From contig NZ_CP065047.1 of the NCBI RefSeq assembly GCF_015689175.1, forward strand, positions 3,968,001-4,032,000: 64,000 nt of DNA. Reading direction: 5' to 3'. This document shows positions 9,977-17,532 of the stretch, piece after piece. Numbering within the stretch: position 1 is the first letter of the stretch; each line of letters begins with the position of its first letter. A model generated the notes under the pieces. The model searched no databases and was not told the origin of the DNA. It saw nothing but the letters and a program-made list of their open reading frames with translations. The DNA is from Mycobacterium kubicae. GTDB lineage: Bacteria > Actinomycetota > Actinomycetes > Mycobacteriales > Mycobacteriaceae. The position numbers were made by a program, and so were the translations under genes.

Positions 9977-10519
9977 CGTATATCTCCCTGTGCGTCTTCA
10001 ATGCGTCTGTGCGTATCGGTTCGTTCAGCCAATCTCGCGCCCCGCGGCCGGAGCGTCTCGGCTCGCCAGGCGGGAGCCAGTCGATTCCGCGTCGAATCGC
10101 AGCCGAAAATTCGTCTGACCGGTGTGTTGTCGGGCGGCCGTCTCGTGGATCGAGCGGCGCCGCGGACTGCATCGGCCCTACTAAGAGTGTCATAAGAATG
10201 AGTCCAGATTTTGGACGTGGAATGGTTACTGGCGAGTTCTACGCGTGGGTAACCGGGTCCGGCGTAACACCCGGCTGAACCGCTGGCGCGGACCCGCTGA
10301 ACAAACGGCCTGCATGTAGGTGGTTACGGTCGAGTAGCTATAACAGTGCAGATCAAAGCAGTATTGTTACCAAATCGTTATCTCATTTTTTTGGGCCCCG
10401 CCGGCGTCCGAGTGGCGGACTGGCCGCGCGCTTCCGATTTTGTCGCCGCCAGCAACGTCGCGCGAAGAGCGAACGAGTGTTTGCTGGGGCCACGCCTCAG
10501 CGGTCGCTGCAGCCGTCGC
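9977..10519. promoter_or_regulatory. Intergenic region upstream of fas (543 bp)
   Basis: There is no convincing gene here. The stretch must carry the fas promoter, read leftward, and the 3' end of the DUF1906 transcript. The part from about 10310 to 10390 is markedly AT-rich for this genome. A 15-bp palindrome, GTCCA-N5-TGGAC, lies at 10202-10216, about 226 bases upstream of the fas ATG, and is a candidate operator. FasR is the known activator of fas in mycobacteria, but I cannot assign its site by eye. No clear -35/-10 pair is identifiable. Confidence 0.5.
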
Positions 10520-11248
10520 TTAGACCCACTGTCCGAATTGCGGCTTGAGAATCTCGTTGACGTCCACTCCGACGCCGCCCACCTTGCGCTTGTCAATCTC
10601 GACTTGGTGCAGGTGGGCGGCCGGGTGGGTGTATCCCTTGGGCGAGCCCCAGTTGTGCTGCCAGAAGAATGAGCACAAGCCGTCGTGCAAGGCCCAGTCA
10701 ATGGTCTTGGAGTTGGCATACAACCCAGTCCGTTGGTGCCCGATCACCGACTCCCAGGACCGCAAATATGGAACGATCTGGTTCTTGTACTGGTCGAGAG
10801 TCGGATCGTCGTCGATTGAGGCGTAGATTGGCGCGCCGGCCGGGCCACCGGCTTGAGCATGCAGTTCTGCACCACGCTTGGCGTGCTGCAGGCCCGCGGG
10901 GCCGCCGCCCAGCCAGTCGGAGGTGCTGCCCTTGCCATATTGGTAACAAGACACGATCTTCATGCCGCCGCCATTGAGGTCGCGGGCTTCGGAAATCTGT
11001 ATCGGCTTACCGAGCATCCAGGCCCCATCGGGACGTCGGTCAGACACATACCGGATTGCTCCAACGGCGCCCGCGGCCTTGATCTGACTGGCCGGAATGA
11101 CACCCGCCGCATAGTCCAGCAAAATCCCTAGCGATCCCGCCGATGCGGGCGCCGCGCACGCCGACGCGGCCGCGACGCCAAGGCCTAGCAGCCCCGGAGT
11201 CGCCGCCGCGAATTTGAGTAGGTCGCGTCGCGAGACCGGCACAGGCAC
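10520..11248 (-). CDS. Tat-exported DUF1906 glycoside-hydrolase-like protein (Rv2525c homologue)
   Basis: The 242-residue protein opens with a twin-arginine signal, SRRDLLKF, followed by an Ala/Leu-rich hydrophobic stretch ending in APASAGS. The mature part starts LGILLDYAAGVIP and contains YASIDDDP, typical of the DUF1906 fold, which resembles GH25-type lysozymes. The M. tuberculosis homologue Rv2525c is a Tat substrate whose loss alters beta-lactam susceptibility, so a cell-envelope role is likely. The position next to fas matches M. tuberculosis. The start is a GTG at 11248. A second GTG at 11242 would give MPVSRRD, which matches the Rv2525c N-terminus better and may be the true start. Beyond it the synteny with M. 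tuberculosis ends. Confidence 0.93.
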   Translation of the reverse strand: MPVPVSRRDLLKFAAATPGLLGLGVAAASACAAPASAGSLGILLDYAAGVIPASQIKAAGAVGAIRYVSDRRPDGAWMLGKPIQISEARDLNGGGMKIVSCYQYGKGSTSDWLGGGPAGLQHAKRGAELHAQAGGPAGAPIYASIDDDPTLDQYKNQIVPYLRSWESVIGHQRTGLYANSKTIDWALHDGLCSFFWQHNWGSPKGYTHPAAHLHQVEIDKRKVGGVGVDVNEILKPQFGQWV

Positions 11249-11423
11249 AGGGTAAGGCAGAAACCTCTGCAGTCCCGATTACCTCATCGGTCCCATTGGT
11301 ATCACCTTGGTAACGCCAGGTTTGACGTCGCCGCGGCCCGTATCTTGCTGTCACTATAAAGTTAGTAAAGTTACGGTCGGCCCTCGAATCGGGCCAGGTG
11401 CTCACTGCGACACGGGAGATCTG
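11249..11423. promoter_or_regulatory. Divergent promoter region with AT-rich element
   Basis: This 175-bp gap separates the DUF1906 gene from the divergent Rieske oxygenase gene. An AT-rich stretch at 11352-11374, ACTATAAAGTTAGTAAAG at its core, lies about 50-70 bases upstream of the oxygenase ATG. It shares CTAT and GTTAG blocks with the elements in other gaps of the catabolic island, but it fits that pattern only partly. Confidence 0.4.
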
Positions 11424-12593
11424 ATGGATCACGACCAACTCATCGACCTCACCCGGCGCGCTTTGAAGTTGGCGCGTGACAAGACGACCGACCTGGCTCC
11501 TGCCCAGCACATGGTCGACGCGAGGGACTACACCTCCGTCGAGAGGCACCAACTCGACACCGCGATGGTGATGGCCAGCCCGCAACTGGTTGGTTATGTC
11601 TCCGAGCTGCCCAGCCCGGGAACCTATTGCACCAAGACGGTGATGGGACGCTCGGTTCTGCTGACGCGGACGTCGGATGGTTCAGTCCGGGCGTTCGAGA
11701 ACATCTGCCTGCACCGGCAGGCGCAGGTGGCGACGGGGTGTGGCAGCGCACGGCGCTTCACCTGCCCCTATCACGCCTGGACTTATGACAACACCGGGCG
11801 ACTGGTCAGCCTGCCGGGCCGCGAAGGCTTTCCCGACGTCACGCCCAAGTCCGACGGCCTGACCGAGCTCCCGGCCGCCGAATACGCCGGATTCCTCTGG
11901 GTCGCACTCGAACCCGGTGCCTCCCTCGACGTAGCGGCACACTTGGGTCCCCTGGCCGAAGAGCTGGATTCGTGGGGCATTGGCCGGTGGTCGCCGCTGG
12001 GTGAGAAGGTGCTCGACTGTCCCATCAACTGGAAGCTGGCGGTCGACACCTTCGCGGAAAATTACCATTTCGCCACCGTGCACCGGCAGACGTTCGCAAC
12101 GATCGCCCGCAGCAACTGCACGGTGTTCGACGCACATGGACCGCACCACCGGTTGATCTTCCCGCTCAACGGAATACTGGATCTCGACGAGGTTCCCGAG
12201 CAACAGTGGAACCCCTTGCAGAACATGGTGGTGATCTACGCCTTGTTCCCCAACATCGTGTTGTCGGTGACCATCGCCAACGGTGAGCTCTTTCGCATCT
12301 ATCCCGGCGACCGACCCGGTAGGTCCATCACCGTCCACCAGAATTCGACGCCGCTGGATGTTTCGGATGAATCGGTCGCGGCCGGGGCCCAATCCGTTTT
12401 CGAATACGCCCACGCCACCGTGCGTGACGAGGATTACCGACTGGTGCAATCATTGCAAGCCAATTTGGAGTCAGGTGCCCGCGACCGACTGGTCTTCGGC
12501 CGCAACGAACCTGGGCTGCAGCATCGCCACATCAGCTGGGCTCAGGCGATCGAGAAGGGGATGACTGCTGCGGCGTCAGTGGGTGCCGGCTGA
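11424..12593 (+). CDS. Rieske non-heme iron oxygenase, alpha subunit
   Basis: Ring-hydroxylating-type oxygenase of 389 residues; it would insert oxygen into an aromatic or alicyclic substrate using electrons from a ferredoxin/reductase. The Rieske [2Fe-2S] motif is complete: CLH, 16 residues, then CPYH. The mononuclear iron site is visible as ENYHFATVH. The ATG at 11424 follows GGGAG at 11414-11418 and is preferred over an upstream frame extension that lacks family resemblance. It is the first gene of the catabolic island. Its end overlaps the convergent AttH-like gene by 18 bases. No reductase gene is seen nearby; the small ferredoxin at 20.5 kb could serve it. The substrate is not predictable. 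Confidence 0.9.
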   Translation: MDHDQLIDLTRRALKLARDKTTDLAPAQHMVDARDYTSVERHQLDTAMVMASPQLVGYVSELPSPGTYCTKTVMGRSVLLTRTSDGSVRAFENICLHRQAQVATGCGSARRFTCPYHAWTYDNTGRLVSLPGREGFPDVTPKSDGLTELPAAEYAGFLWVALEPGASLDVAAHLGPLAEELDSWGIGRWSPLGEKVLDCPINWKLAVDTFAENYHFATVHRQTFATIARSNCTVFDAHGPHHRLIFPLNGILDLDEVPEQQWNPLQNMVVIYALFPNIVLSVTIANGELFRIYPGDRPGRSITVHQNSTPLDVSDESVAAGAQSVFEYAHATVRDEDYRLVQSLQANLESGARDRLVFGRNEPGLQHRHISWAQAIEKGMTAAASVGAG

Positions 12594-13934
12594 CTCCTGA
12601 TTGGAGACCACCGCGATGAGGTCGTCCAAAAGCGTTCCGAGGTAACCTTCTTGCGCGGCGCGCACCGTGGTCAGCAATCCGACCGCTTCGCTGCGACGTC
12701 CGGCGGCCAGCAGCTGCACCAGCAGTCCCGCCGTCATCGACAGGTCGCGGTCAACCGGTTCCATGTTCGCCACGGTGGTGTTCAACACCTCCACCAGCTC
12801 CCAGTCCCGGTACAGCGCCAGTGACCGCTCGTTGAACGCGAATGCGGTCACCGGTTGCCCACCCAGTGTCCCGGTGTAGCGATAGGGACCTTCCATGTAT
12901 TCGATCGGCAGACCGTGAGCCGGTGCTGGCACCAGCGGCTCGCCCACGATATCGAGTTCTAATGTCGGACAGGTGATTCGGTGTCGGTCGGGCAGATAGC
13001 GGGCCGATGAGGGCGGACGGATCAACGTCCGGACGGTATTCGGCCATCGGACGTAGCTGCTTATCGTCACCTCGACATCTTCTGCGCACTGTGCTGGCAC
13101 GGCGGAGTCTGGATAGCTCGTCGTGGCGCCGGAAAACGGTTGCAACGCATTGCCATCGGCGCGGTGGAACTGTCGCCATATGCTCATATCGACGCCGTTG
13201 TCGAAATTGATCGTGCGCCATTCGTGCGACCTGGTCCGGGGCGGCTCGCCGGTTCCACCGCCGGCGTACAGCGGGAACCACTGTCGGTCGACATGCCCGG
13301 CGGTGCCACTCACCTGTTCTGCACGGTCTGCCCAACGCAGCGTTCCGGTCATCGCCATGCCGGTTTGAAAATAGGAGTAGGTGTCGTCTTGGCCAAAGCA
13401 GGTGATTTTGCCGTTGTACGTTGCCGCGCCCAACGGCGTCGGCGCCCGTGTCGGCGTGACGGTCAGATCCAGTTCCATCGGTTGGCCGGCCTGGTCCTCG
13501 CCCACCAGCGTGACGCGGTAGGTATACGGGATCAAGTCCTCGTTCCCGTCGCGGCAGGTGACCCAGGAGGCGGTGCCCACCGGGCTGCGGTAGGTGAGAT
13601 CAAGATGACCGGCGGCTGCCGACATCTTCGGCTCGGCTCCCGGCTGCATGCTGTGCGGCGGCATGTCGTAATCGGTATAGGTGCCGTACTCCCCGCTGTC
13701 CAGATCGAACAGCGCGAAAGTGTAGAAGTCGGCAACCACCGATCCCCCGGGTCGGTTCCTGTTGAAGATGGTCAGGAAGGCGAACGACCGCCCAGTGTCG
13801 GCTGCGTCCAACTGGCCGGCGATGAACCACGTATCCGACTCCTGGTCGGGGTGATTGCCTTCAGCAGCCGGGAAATCCAGCGAGTCGTCACCGGGTACCA
13901 GGTGGAACGGATAAGTGCGCCAATCGCTGGTCAT
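12576..13934 (-). CDS. AttH/CrtC-like lipocalin-fold protein
   Basis: This 452-residue protein resembles the AttH/CrtC (hydroxyneurosporene synthase-like) families, which have two lipocalin-like beta-barrels. Features seen: an early GDDSLDFPAAEGNHPDQESDTWF-type segment typical of these proteins, many Trp/Tyr-rich strands, AGHVDRQWFPLY near the middle and EWRTINFDNG. Some family members hydrate isoprenoid double bonds, others are of unknown function. There is no signal peptide. The ATG at 13934 is preferred to a GTG 30 bases upstream. It is divergent from the aldehyde dehydrogenase gene across a gap with a perfect palindrome. An isoprenoid-binding protein would fit a terpenoid- or steroid-degrading cluster, but that is inference. 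Confidence 0.6.
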   Translation of the reverse strand: MTSDWRTYPFHLVPGDDSLDFPAAEGNHPDQESDTWFIAGQLDAADTGRSFAFLTIFNRNRPGGSVVADFYTFALFDLDSGEYGTYTDYDMPPHSMQPGAEPKMSAAAGHLDLTYRSPVGTASWVTCRDGNEDLIPYTYRVTLVGEDQAGQPMELDLTVTPTRAPTPLGAATYNGKITCFGQDDTYSYFQTGMAMTGTLRWADRAEQVSGTAGHVDRQWFPLYAGGGTGEPPRTRSHEWRTINFDNGVDMSIWRQFHRADGNALQPFSGATTSYPDSAVPAQCAEDVEVTISSYVRWPNTVRTLIRPPSSARYLPDRHRITCPTLELDIVGEPLVPAPAHGLPIEYMEGPYRYTGTLGGQPVTAFAFNERSLALYRDWELVEVLNTTVANMEPVDRDLSMTAGLLVQLLAAGRRSEAVGLLTTVRAAQEGYLGTLLDDLIAVVSNQESAGTH

Positions 13935-14019
13935 TTCACGCCTTGCCTTGGGGAAGGTTGTCACTCAAGGGACGGCTTCCTTTGTCGCCAGACCGCGCGA
14001 TCTCATCAAGCGCGCTTTC

Positions 14020-14045
14020 TTCGCTATGTTAGCATCAATAGCGAA
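14020..14045. promoter_or_regulatory. Perfect palindrome, likely operator
   Basis: TTCGCTAT (14020-14027) and ATAGCGAA (14038-14045) are exact reverse complements around a 10-base spacer that begins GTTAGC. It lies 37 bases before the aldehyde dehydrogenase ATG, in the divergent gap with the AttH-like gene. The CTATGTTAG inside it recurs in altered form in other gaps of the island, so it is probably a regulator binding site. Confidence 0.6.
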
Positions 14046-14082
14046 ATTCCGGTCGAATGCTTGCCTTTCAGAGAGTGCCCCG

Positions 14083-15549
14083 ATGGCGGAAAATCCTGAT
14101 CACTGTTCCTATGCAGAATTGTTCATCGGAGGCCGCTGGCGCAAACCCGCCGCCGCCGAGCGAATTACCGTCATTTCCCCGCACACCGAAGAGCCGATCG
14201 GACAAGTCCCGGCGGCCGGGGACGAGGACGTCGACGCCGCGGTCACCGCTGCGCGCCGCGCCTTCGACGACGGTCCGTGGCCACGGTTAGCCCTGGCCGA
14301 ACGGATGGGCAAGGTCGCGGACCTCGCCGCAATCTATGGACGTCACATCGACGGCATGGCCGACCTCATCACCGCCGAAATGGGCTCGCCGCGCAGCTTC
14401 AGCCGACTCGGTCAGGCGGCCGGCGCGGCGTCGATGATGCACCTGGCCCTGGCCGCCGCGCGCGACTTCCCCTGGGTGGAGCGCCGGCAAGGCGTGCTCG
14501 GAGAAGCCCACCTGCGCCGCGCCCCGGTGGGTGTGGTGGGCGCCATCGTGCCATGGAACGTGCCGCAGTGCCTGATCATGCCCAAGCTCATCCCTGCACT
14601 GATCGCCGGCTGCACGGTGATCGTCAAGCCGGCACCCGAAACCCCTTTCGACGCTTTATGGTTGGCGGAGCTGGTGGAACAGGCGGGATTCCCCGAAGGG
14701 GTGGTGTCGGTGATCACCGGCGGCCCGTCGGTCGGCGAGGCGCTGGTGCGGCACCGGGGAATCGACAAGATCGCGTTCACCGGATCCAGCGCAACCGGGC
14801 GTCGCATCGCCGCCGTGTGCGGGGAGCAGCTAAAACGGGTGAGTCTGGAACTGGGCGGCAAGTCGGCGGCGATCATCCTCGACGATGCCGACATCACCAA
14901 GACGGTGACCGGACTGAAGACGGCAAGCCTGATGAACAACGGGCAGGCCTGCGTTGCGCAGACGCGCATCCTGGTCAGCGGACGGCGGCACGACGAAGTC
15001 GTGGACGCGTTGGCGACGATGATGAGCTCTCTGCGCGTCGGTGACCCGTCCGACGACGCCACCGACATCGGACCGCTGGTGGCACAGCGTCAACAGCAGC
15101 GTGTGCAGGATTACATCCGCTCGGGCCAGAAGGAAGGCGCCCGCCTGGTCATCGGCGGTGAGGACAGCCCCGCCGAACGCGGTTGGTACGTGCTGCCAAC
15201 GCTTTTCACCGACGCGACCAACGACATGCGGATAGCGCGCGAGGAGATTTTCGGTCCGGTCCTGACCGTGTTGACCTACGAGGACGAGGACGAAGCCGTC
15301 CGGATCGCCAACGACAGCGACTACGGATTGGCGGGTTCGGTGTGGACCGCTGACACCGCCCACGGCCTCGAGATTGCCGCGAAGGTCCGCACCGGCACTT
15401 ATGGCATAAACATGTACATGCTCGACATCAGCACTCCGTTCGGGGGGTTCAAGCAATCCGGCCTCGGGCGCGAATTCGGACCGGAGGGCCTGGACGAATA
15501 CGTGGAGCTGCAGTCGGTGCTGTGCAACGGAAAGCTGCCGCCGTTATGA
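14083..15549 (+). CDS. NAD(P)-dependent aldehyde dehydrogenase
   Basis: The 488-residue protein is a standard-length member of the aldehyde dehydrogenase superfamily and oxidises an aldehyde to the acid. Visible motifs: PWNVPQ in the cofactor fold, FTGSSATGR at the nicotinamide loop, ELGGKSA with the general-base Glu, NNGQACVAQTR with the nucleophile Cys, and EEIFGPVL near the C-terminus. The ATG at 14083 follows GAGAG at 14071-14075 and starts MAENPDHCSYAELFIGGRW, typical of the family. An upstream frame extension overlaps the divergent gene and is rejected. In this island it could oxidise an aldehyde released by side-chain or ring cleavage. Confidence 0.92.
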   Translation: MAENPDHCSYAELFIGGRWRKPAAAERITVISPHTEEPIGQVPAAGDEDVDAAVTAARRAFDDGPWPRLALAERMGKVADLAAIYGRHIDGMADLITAEMGSPRSFSRLGQAAGAASMMHLALAAARDFPWVERRQGVLGEAHLRRAPVGVVGAIVPWNVPQCLIMPKLIPALIAGCTVIVKPAPETPFDALWLAELVEQAGFPEGVVSVITGGPSVGEALVRHRGIDKIAFTGSSATGRRIAAVCGEQLKRVSLELGGKSAAIILDDADITKTVTGLKTASLMNNGQACVAQTRILVSGRRHDEVVDALATMMSSLRVGDPSDDATDIGPLVAQRQQQRVQDYIRSGQKEGARLVIGGEDSPAERGWYVLPTLFTDATNDMRIAREEIFGPVLTVLTYEDEDEAVRIANDSDYGLAGSVWTADTAHGLEIAAKVRTGTYGINMYMLDISTPFGGFKQSGLGREFGPEGLDEYVELQSVLCNGKLPPL

Positions 15550-15556
15550 AACTCAG

Positions 15557-16075
15557 CTAGCACCAGTAAGGATCACGGCCAAGCCGCGCGAGCAGCCTCG
15601 CCTGCACATCCGCCTCGCTGTTCACCGCAACCGCAGCATTGAAGATGAGCGACGCGCTCAAGGTTTGCGGATCCGTCGGTAAGCGGGCGTAGAAGAATTG
15701 GCACCACGCCGGATCGAGCCGGTCATCGGCGCCTACCGCGCGAGCGAGGTCCCAGGTATGGATCAAGACGTCGCGGGTGAGATTTGGTAGCACCGCGGAA
15801 GCATCCAGTTGTGCTGCCCTGCGGGATCGCAACGCGACCTGTAACGAGTCATATGTCAATTGCCACCGAAGGTGCGGAACATCCCGCGGCCGGTCGGGTT
15901 TGAGCGCCAAGGGCCGCAACAGCAAGACGTCGTGAAAGCCGATCACATGCTCGAGCACTCCGCGGGCATCCCACGCGTCGCAAGGTGAGCGACGATCCCA
16001 CTTGCCATCCGCCGCAGCAACGGCCGCGCCGAACCGCCTGCACACCGCCAGATGCAGTTCGCCCGCATCATCCAT
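15557..16075 (-). CDS. DinB-like / TIGR03086 family metal-binding protein
   Basis: A 172-residue protein of the actinobacterial DinB-like helical bundle group, related to the N-terminal domain of mycothiol-dependent maleylpyruvate isomerase. The family signatures are WDARGVLEHVIGFHD, with the paired His, and LIHTWDLARAVG near the middle, with a third His. Related proteins bind a metal and act with mycothiol, but the reaction here is unknown. It is the last gene of the leftward operon that begins with the KshA-like gene and lies nine bases after the preceding hydratase gene. It converges with the aldehyde dehydrogenase gene, with only seven bases between the stops. Confidence 0.75.
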   Translation of the reverse strand: MDDAGELHLAVCRRFGAAVAAADGKWDRRSPCDAWDARGVLEHVIGFHDVLLLRPLALKPDRPRDVPHLRWQLTYDSLQVALRSRRAAQLDASAVLPNLTRDVLIHTWDLARAVGADDRLDPAWCQFFYARLPTDPQTLSASLIFNAAVAVNSEADVQARLLARLGRDPYWC

Positions 16076-16084
16076 TGCCGCCGC

Positions 16085-16525
16085 TCACCGAGTCGCAGGC
16101 AGCTGCAGGGTGAGATCGACCGGGCAACACAACGCGCCGTGCTGATTGGTCACGTCGATGTGGACGTCGACCAGGTAGCGCGGCGGATCCACCGAGGTGT
16201 CACACCGCTTGGCCACGGCGCGCCCCCGACCCACCATGGTGTCCCCGGCATAGATCGATCCGGCCAACCGCATCGAGCGGCGCACCACGCGGCTGCTCGG
16301 GCCGGCCCAATCGGTCGCGACACGGTCGGCGAACCCAGCCAAGTGCATGGTGTTGACGAAAATGGTGGGGTTGCCCTGGCTTTGCGCGTAGACGGGATCG
16401 AAATGTCCGGGAAAGTAATCCCAGGTGGCGCCGGCGTTTTCCACCACCCGCTGATAGGTGATGTCATCGACGACCTCCGGCAGATCCACCGGAACATCGA
16501 GCTCGTCCCACGTCAGATCCGTCAT
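16085..16525 (-). CDS. MaoC-like hot-dog dehydratase, C-terminal-domain type
   Basis: 146 residues; MaoC-type enoyl-CoA hydratase subunit. Its start overlaps the preceding MaoC-type gene by four bases (ATGA), the arrangement typical of split two-subunit hydratases in actinobacterial steroid and lipid clusters, where two half-size hot-dog proteins form one active unit. The sequence has HFDPVYAQ early, where MaoC proteins carry the catalytic Asp/His of the hydratase motif, followed by NTMHLAGFADRV. The function would be hydration of an enoyl-CoA made by the island's acyl-CoA dehydrogenases. The assignment rests on fold-level resemblance and context. Confidence 0.75.
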   Translation of the reverse strand: MTDLTWDELDVPVDLPEVVDDITYQRVVENAGATWDYFPGHFDPVYAQSQGNPTIFVNTMHLAGFADRVATDWAGPSSRVVRRSMRLAGSIYAGDTMVGRGRAVAKRCDTSVDPPRYLVDVHIDVTNQHGALCCPVDLTLQLPATR

Positions 16526-17073
16526 GACGGCACCCCAGGGGTGAAGCGGAACAACGTATTTCGGTTGATGGCCACGACCGTGCCGTCTTGGCGGCGGTAG
16601 GTCTCCTGGGTTTGGACGAAGTGACCGACGCCTAGCCGGCTGCGCTTTTCCGGCGAGACCGAAAGCAGCTCTTCGACTACGGTCAACCGGTCACCCTCGA
16701 CGATGGGATCAAAGAACTCGGCTTCGTTGGACGCATTGATGAACGTGGTTCCCGGCAGCGGCACCCGCAGAGCGATCGAGGCCACCGGCGGCCGCCCGGC
16801 GGGCTCCCACGGTGGTGGCACCAGCCATCCCATCAGCAGGGCGGGCGGTGCGACCAAGCCGCCCCACGTTTGCGAAGCGAACTCGTCATCCCAGTAGGAC
16901 CTATTGCCGTCGCGCACCATTGCGGCGAACAACTGGATGCGCGCGCCGCTGACGACCGTGCCGGCGGTTCGCGGTTCGCTCGCGGCGCCGACCATGCGCA
17001 ACGCATCTTCGTAGGTGCCGAAGGCCAGCTGGTAGGCCAGCTGCCCGGCGTCATCGTTCACCGGATCTCTCAC
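16522..17073 (-). CDS. MaoC-like dehydratase, N-terminal (FAS1-type) domain protein
   Basis: 183 residues. This is the partner of the adjacent MaoC protein and resembles the N-terminal hot-dog half of two-domain hydratases. Visible: a segment around WGGLVAPPALLMGW, and EFFDPIVEGDRLTVVEELLSVSPEKRSRLG, the swap-strand region common in this family. I chose GTG at 17073 because it overlaps the stop of the preceding gene by four bases (GTGA), implying translational coupling. A start at 17109 would lengthen the protein by 12 residues and overlap the neighbour by 40 bases. It likely provides a non-catalytic half of a heteromeric enoyl-CoA hydratase. Confidence 0.72.
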   Translation of the reverse strand: MRDPVNDDAGQLAYQLAFGTYEDALRMVGAASEPRTAGTVVSGARIQLFAAMVRDGNRSYWDDEFASQTWGGLVAPPALLMGWLVPPPWEPAGRPPVASIALRVPLPGTTFINASNEAEFFDPIVEGDRLTVVEELLSVSPEKRSRLGVGHFVQTQETYRRQDGTVVAINRNTLFRFTPGVPS

Positions 17074-17495
17074 ATGACGAGCGGGTGCCGACTGGGCACC
17101 GAATCCCATTGCAGCGCGCGAGAAGTGAAGTACCAGCCGCCCCGCTCGTAGATCAGCTCGTCGGTGAATGTTCCGGTGGCTCGCAGGGTCGTGTCGCCAT
17201 ACATGGCGGCGAACAACACCGCGACGCAGCGCTGGGTGGCGTTGACGCCGTCGACGTGAATCTCATGGTCGACGGTAATAAGACGCTGTCCGTCGCCGCC
17301 GTCGAAGGCCGCCCGCAAATCGGTGAACGACTCGCCGTCACGGGTGTAGCTGGCGCCCGAATGGCGGAAGGTCGCGATCCAGGCGTCTCGCTTGCCCTCG
17401 GAATAGGCCCGATTGTGTCTTGCGCTCAGATCCAGAATGCCGGCACGTCCGGTCGCGGCGTGCAGCATCTGTTCTTCCTGATACGACAACGTCAT
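17070..17495 (-). CDS. SnoaL-like / NTF2-fold protein
   Basis: 141 residues with the cone-shaped NTF2-like fold signature: an N-terminal helix, DLSARHNRAYSEGKRDAWIATF, then HEIHVDGVNATQRC and a C-terminal strand pair ending ELIYERGGWYFTSR. Proteins of this fold in degradation clusters act as small isomerases, hydratases or dehydratases, or as oxygenase beta-like subunits; which applies here cannot be told. The ATG at 17495 has a good ribosome site (GGTGGGAG) eight bases upstream; in-frame starts further up lack one. It is the third gene of the leftward KshA-like operon and overlaps the following hydratase gene. Confidence 0.72.
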   Translation of the reverse strand: MTLSYQEEQMLHAATGRAGILDLSARHNRAYSEGKRDAWIATFRHSGASYTRDGESFTDLRAAFDGGDGQRLITVDHEIHVDGVNATQRCVAVLFAAMYGDTTLRATGTFTDELIYERGGWYFTSRALQWDSVPSRHPLVM

Positions 17496-17532
17496 TTGTA
17501 TTCTCCCACCTGACATCTGAAGGAACAGTAAC

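Noticed and set aside
11307..11423. Earlier start for the Rieske oxygenase at 11307
   Set aside because: It would place the AT-rich promoter-like element inside the coding sequence. The ATG at 11424 has a ribosome site.
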